Made by a program: the position numbers and the translations under genes. Of a stretch of 64,000 nucleotides of DNA, positions 60,836 through 64,000 are shown piece after piece; the stretch's first letter is position 1, and each line of letters starts with the position of its first letter. Below the pieces are notes generated by a model. The model did no database searches and was not told the DNA's origin. It saw nothing but the letters and a program-made list of their open reading frames with translations. The DNA lies in assembly GCF_016587375.1 (NCBI RefSeq), contig NZ_BNJG01000001.1, positions 3,788,001 to 3,852,000 on the forward strand, written 5' to 3'. The stretch is from Ktedonobacter robiniae (GTDB taxonomy: Bacteria > Chloroflexota > Ktedonobacteria > Ktedonobacterales > Ktedonobacteraceae).

Positions 60836-61774
60836 GTGTCGATTCTTGTTGTGGGTTCCGTGGCCTTAGATGCTATTGAGACCCCTTTTCAGAAAGCCGA
60901 TCGCGTCCTGGGTGGCGCGGCTTCCTTTTTCGCGACGGCGGCATCGCTCTATGACGAAGTCAACCTGGTCGCTATCGTTGGCAGTGATTTTCCCCGCGAG
61001 CATTTAGAATTCTGGCAACGTCATCGTATCGATCTCAGTGGTTTGCAGATACAGGAGGGCAAGACGTTTTCCTGGGGTGGGCGCTATCACCTGGATATGA
61101 ACCATCGCGATACGCTCTACACTGAACTGGGTGTGTACGCGGATTTCCACCCGGTCGTTCCAGAGACCTATCGTCAGAGTCCCCTGCTTTTCCTGGCAAA
61201 CATCCAGCCCTCCCTGCAATTGGAGGTTTTAGAACAGGCACCCAATGCGCGCCTGACTGTGCTAGATACGATGGAGCTATGGATTACGACCGCGCGCAAG
61301 GAGTTGACCGAGATCATCAAGCGCGTCGATGTCTTGCTTATGAGTGAGGAAGAGGTACGCCAGTTTACCGAACAGGCGAGCATCCTTGCGGGCGCACGCC
61401 AGTTGCTGGATATGGGCTTGAAATACCTGGTGGTGAAATTGGGAAGCTATGGCGCGCTCCTCTTTGGCGCGGATGCAACCTACTTCAGCGCTCCAGCCTA
61501 TCCTCTCGAAGAGGTTATCGATCCAACAGGCGCAGGCGATGCCTTTGCGGGCGGCCTTCTTGGCTATCTCTCTACAGTCGAGCCTGGTTCCAATGGTGCC
61601 TATAGCGCGGAAGATATGAAGCGTGCAGTGGTTCATGGCAACATTATCGGCTCCTTTGCGTGCAGTGACTTTAGTATCAATGGTTTGCGCGAATTGTCGA
61701 TAGCAGATATCGAGCAGCGTTATAACGAGCTTGTGACCTATTCGCATTTTGATCCACGCTGGAACGTGCGCTAA
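60836..61774 (+). CDS. PfkB family sugar or nucleoside kinase
   Basis: 312 residues from GTG 60836 (GGAGG upstream). The N-terminal SILVVGSVALDAIETP and GGAASFFATAASLY, and the PfkB signature 2 DPTGAGDAFAGGLLGYL with the catalytic Asp, are clear. KLGSYGALLF is the nucleotide-side strand. The family phosphorylates ribose, fructose-phosphate or adenosine. Directly upstream of ahcY (90 bp), so an adenosine kinase removing the product of S-adenosylhomocysteine hydrolysis is attractive but unproven. Confidence 0.88.
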   Translation: MSILVVGSVALDAIETPFQKADRVLGGAASFFATAASLYDEVNLVAIVGSDFPREHLEFWQRHRIDLSGLQIQEGKTFSWGGRYHLDMNHRDTLYTELGVYADFHPVVPETYRQSPLLFLANIQPSLQLEVLEQAPNARLTVLDTMELWITTARKELTEIIKRVDVLLMSEEEVRQFTEQASILAGARQLLDMGLKYLVVKLGSYGALLFGADATYFSAPAYPLEEVIDPTGAGDAFAGGLLGYLSTVEPGSNGAYSAEDMKRAVVHGNIIGSFACSDFSINGLRELSIADIEQRYNELVTYSHFDPRWNVR

Positions 61775-61864
61775 GAACCTGTACCTGGCTCTCTGCCAAT
61801 CGAAGCGATTTGTTGTACAATACTATTCAGTTTTGCTGTTGTTTAAGAAGGGAACAATTATAGA

Positions 61865-63133
61865 ATGGCTATTTCAACGCGTGGTGATGTAAAGGATCTC
61901 TCGCTGGCCGCTCGCGGTAAGGACCGCATTGAGTGGGCCGCGGAAGATATGCCGGTACTGCGCCTGATCCGTGAGCGCTTTATCAAAGATCAGCCGCTGA
62001 AAGGCGTGCGCATGTCTGGCTGCTTGCATATCACAACTGAGACCGCGAATCTGGCGATTACGCTTAAGGCTGGTGGTGCCGACTTGGTACTATGCGCCTC
62101 CAACCCGCTTTCGACACAGGATGATGTCGCGGCCGCCCTGGTAAGCGAGTACGGTATTCCCACCTATGCTATCAAGGGCGAGGATGAGGAGACCTACTAT
62201 CGCCACATCAATGCGGCGCTTGATCACAAGCCGAACATGACTATGGATGATGGTTGTGACCTGGTCTCGATCCTGCACACCTCGCGTAGCGAGCTGGTAG
62301 AAAATGTGGTCGCGGGCCTGGAAGAGACAACTACGGGCGTCATTCGCCTGAAGAGCATGGAAAAGGCAGAGGTGCTGCGCTTCCCTGTGCTGGCCGTCAA
62401 TGACTCTGATACCAAGCATATGTTCGACAACCGCTATGGTACGGGCCAGAGCACACTGGATGCCATTATTCGCTCGACCAACAGGCTGCTCGCGGGTCGT
62501 ACCCTGGTCGTCTTTGGTTATGGCTGGTGCGGTCGCGGTGTCGCGTCGCGTGGTCATGGCCTGGGCGCGAACGTGGTCGTCTGCGAGGTTGATCCTACGC
62601 GCGCGCTTGAGGCCGTCATGGATGGCTACCGCGTCATGCCTGGGGTCGAGGCTGCCGCGATCGGTGACATCCTCGTGACAGTCACCGGCGACATCAACGT
62701 GATCGATCAGGATCACCTGGAGCATATGAAGAACGGCGCGCTGATCGCAAACTCCGGCCACTTCAATGATGAGATTAACATCCCTGCGCTAGAGAAGCTG
62801 GCGACCAACAAGCGCCGCGTACGTGACTTCGTTGATGAGTACACCTATAGCGATGGCCGCCGCGTTTATCTATTGGCTGAGGGTCGCCTCGTCAACCTCT
62901 CCGCCGCCGAGGGTCATCCCGCGAGCGTGATGGATATGAGCTTTGCCAACCAGGCCCTTGGTGCTGAGTATATGCTCAAGCTTGCCAAGGACCTTGAGCC
63001 TCGCGTCTACACCATCCCGGCTGATATCGACAAAGAGATTGCCCGGTTGAAGCTCCAGTCGATGGGGGTTCGCATCGACACGCTGACCCCTGAGCAAGAG
63101 AAGTATCTCAACTCCTGGGAGTCTGGCACCTAG
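61865..63133 (+). CDS. ahcY: Adenosylhomocysteinase
   Basis: 422 residues from ATG 61865 (AAGGGAA upstream). Signatures are GVRMSGCLHITTETANLAITL, LVLCASNPLSTQDDVAAAL, NDSDTKHMFDNRYGTGQSTLDAI and the NAD-binding loop VVFGYGWCGRGVASRGHGLGA; the C-terminus ends with LTPEQEKYLNSW. It splits S-adenosylhomocysteine to homocysteine and adenosine using bound NAD. The enzyme lacks the ~40-residue insert of some bacterial forms and has the archaeal/thermophile-like length. It ends at a long hairpin. Confidence 0.95.
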   Translation: MAISTRGDVKDLSLAARGKDRIEWAAEDMPVLRLIRERFIKDQPLKGVRMSGCLHITTETANLAITLKAGGADLVLCASNPLSTQDDVAAALVSEYGIPTYAIKGEDEETYYRHINAALDHKPNMTMDDGCDLVSILHTSRSELVENVVAGLEETTTGVIRLKSMEKAEVLRFPVLAVNDSDTKHMFDNRYGTGQSTLDAIIRSTNRLLAGRTLVVFGYGWCGRGVASRGHGLGANVVVCEVDPTRALEAVMDGYRVMPGVEAAAIGDILVTVTGDINVIDQDHLEHMKNGALIANSGHFNDEINIPALEKLATNKRRVRDFVDEYTYSDGRRVYLLAEGRLVNLSAAEGHPASVMDMSFANQALGAEYMLKLAKDLEPRVYTIPADIDKEIARLKLQSMGVRIDTLTPEQEKYLNSWESGT

Positions 63134-63175
63134 TCCTCTCTCTTGAGTGGCCCATGCTCAGCATAAACTCTCCCT

Positions 63176-63230
63176 GTAGAGAAAAGTGGCTGGACAACGG
63201 TACTGCCGTTGTCCAGTCACTTTTCTCTAC
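63176..63230. terminator. Long inverted repeat after ahcY
   Basis: The arms 63176-63200 and 63206-63230 (25 bp) pair completely, with one G-U position and a 5-nt loop. It separates ahcY from the promoter of the SAM riboswitch. Confidence 0.75.
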
Positions 63231-63255
63231 GAAGAGAATCCTAGCTCTTGTGTAG

Positions 63256-63285
63256 TTGACAATGGCTGAATCTTTGACGTAGAAT
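63256..63285 (+). promoter_or_regulatory. Promoter of the metK leader
   Basis: TTGACA 63256-63261, an 18-bp spacer and TAGAAT 63280-63285. Transcription would start near 63292, about 70 bases before the riboswitch. Confidence 0.65.
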
Positions 63286-63363
63286 AAAACCAATAAAAAG
63301 CGTTCAGGCAGCATTCTGCTGAAGCGCTGTACTTCGAAAATGAAACAAAATACGCATGAGATC

Positions 63364-63506
63364 GCTCTCATCAAGAGAGGTGGAGGGACACGGCCCGACG
63401 AAGCCCGGCAACCCGCTTAACTTGTTTTGCAATCATGAGTAATGAGGCAAAACGAGGGAGAAGGGTGCCAATTCCGGCGGACTTTTTATATCCGCAAGAT
63501 GAGGGG
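63364..63506 (+). promoter_or_regulatory. SAM-I (S-box) riboswitch
   Basis: The conserved S-box blocks occur in order: CTCATCAAGAGAGGTGGAGG, GGCCCGACGAAGCCCGGCAACC, then GGTGCCAATTCC and GATGAGG, which closes the P1 stem with CTCATC. Part of the variable P3 arm lies between. It binds S-adenosylmethionine and, with the terminator that follows, shuts off metK when SAM is plentiful. Confidence 0.93.
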
Positions 63507-63511
63507 AATGA

Positions 63512-63555
63512 GCATAAATGCCATACCCCTGCTAAGCAAGGGGTTTTTTTATGCC
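63512..63555 (+). terminator. Riboswitch-controlled terminator
   Basis: The stem CCCCTGCT with AGCAAGGGG (one bulge) is followed by a run of seven T. Outer GCATAAA and TTTATGC extend the pairing. It lies 6 bp after the aptamer. Confidence 0.85.
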
Positions 63556-63566
63556 TACAATTCGCT

Positions 63567-63676
63567 AAGATCTTATTCCGAACCCCAACCCCCATTCGGG
63601 AGCATAGCGCCACTCGCGTGGCTAGCGCTTCCCCCATTCGGGGACAAGCGCGCTCAGGGTTTTCGGAGAAGAAGTA
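63567..63676 (+). repeat. Dispersed intergenic repeat, copy D, inside the metK leader
   Basis: Starts AAGATCTTATTCCGAA and ends CAGGGTTTTCGGAGAAGAAG, with two CCCCATTCGGG-type cores and the 3' part AGCGCTTCCCCCATTCGGGG identical to copy C. It lies after the riboswitch terminator and before the metK start, so the read-through message carries it. Confidence 0.8.
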
Positions 63677-63805
63677 AGGCAAGAGAAAATATCCCGCGTC
63701 GCTCCTCGCACCCACAGGCGTGACCCTGGTTGCATACCATTCCACCTGTTTCTGGCGTACGTTCATGTAGATGAACCTTGTTGTAAGAGAGGAAGGTGCC
63801 AACCT

Positions 63806-64000
63806 TTGAGTAATTTTATGGAGAGCCCAAAGTCGTTTTTTACCAGTGAGTCGGTCACAGAGGGGCACCCAGATAAATTGTGTGACCAGATTTCTGACGC
63901 TATTCTGGATGCGATTATCGCGCAGGATCCCCTGGCACGCGTAGCGTGTGAGACGGCAACGACGACTGGCCTGGTGTTGGTGGCGGGTGAGATCTCGACC
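63806..64000 (+). CDS. metK: S-adenosylmethionine synthetase, 3' end outside window
   Basis: 65 codons are visible. After SNFMESPKSFF comes the MetK opening FTSESVTEGHPDKLCDQISDAILDAIIAQDP and ACETATTTGLVLVAGEIST, with the first ATP-site His in GHPDK. The start is judged to be TTG 63806, since GGAAGG lies about 9 nt upstream; ATG 63818 would be 21 nt away. It makes SAM from methionine and ATP and is controlled by the riboswitch. With ahcY and mtnA it covers formation and recycling of SAM. Confidence 0.93.
   Translation, partial: MSNFMESPKSFFTSESVTEGHPDKLCDQISDAILDAIIAQDPLARVACETATTTGLVLVAGEIST

Overview
The window looks like about 64 kb of chromosome from a Ktedonobacteria-type member of the Chloroflexota (inference). 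The grounds are several receptor-type Ser/Thr kinases with an extracytoplasmic domain, many Pro-rich or TPR/HEAT scaffolds, a DUF1015 protein, a Bax-inhibitor-1 homologue, intermediate GC, and a set of housekeeping genes without Gram-negative outer-membrane functions. No rRNA, tRNA or CRISPR array was found.

Layout. 1-31.5 kb is core chromosome: the end of an HD-GYP phosphodiesterase, a group 1/2 sigma factor, a streptogramin-lyase-like propeller, a HEAT-repeat protein, an FAD oxidoreductase/DUF1015 pair, a pseudokinase fused to a Rieske domain, a YbjN-like protein, an M29 aminopeptidase, an intact receptor kinase, an Eis-like acetyltransferase, ferredoxin, zinc-ribbon proteins, BI-1, thioredoxin, a GntR regulator, a TPR protein, a fused MNT-HEPN protein, moaD/moaE, an orphan ABC permease, pepA, and a response regulator/histidine kinase pair. 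31.9-43.7 kb is a defence and accessory block, all on the minus strand: a membrane STAND-like NTPase with twelve 50-residue TPR units, a type I restriction-modification operon (hsdM-hsdS-hsdR plus a YgjP-like metallopeptidase), an SMR-like transporter and an HTH regulator. 44.0-57.0 kb is an integrative element read almost wholly on the plus strand: small unknown proteins, a membrane-anchored glucosaminidase, an HNH nuclease, a PP-loop protein, a phage-type replication initiator, DnaB, an excisionase and a tyrosine integrase. No capsid, terminase or conjugation ATPase was seen. 57.3-64 kb returns to core: an ECF sigma/anti-sigma pair and a S-adenosylmethionine cluster (mtnA, HD protein, PfkB kinase, ahcY, then a SAM-I riboswitch and the start of metK).

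Non-coding structure is striking. Core intergenic gaps carry long, nearly perfect inverted repeats (19-32 bp arms, short loops), mostly at gene ends, often followed by a small GCGCCGCAGGCGC-type palindrome. A separate 90-125 bp dispersed repeat with CCCCATTCGGGG cores occurs four times, once inside the metK leader. The integrative element has its own hairpin family built on AGCCCTTATAGC. Between the HTH regulator and the element lies a divergent promoter region studded with TTGAGTCA boxes. This may be the switch of the element, in which case the restriction system and transporter could be its cargo.

Most interesting items: the pseudokinase-Rieske fusion, the divergent operator region beside a packaging-less integrative element with iterons inside its initiator gene, the STAND/TPR gene with 150-bp repeats next to the restriction operon, the fused MNT-HEPN protein with a broken HEPN motif, and MoaD with residues beyond its diglycine.
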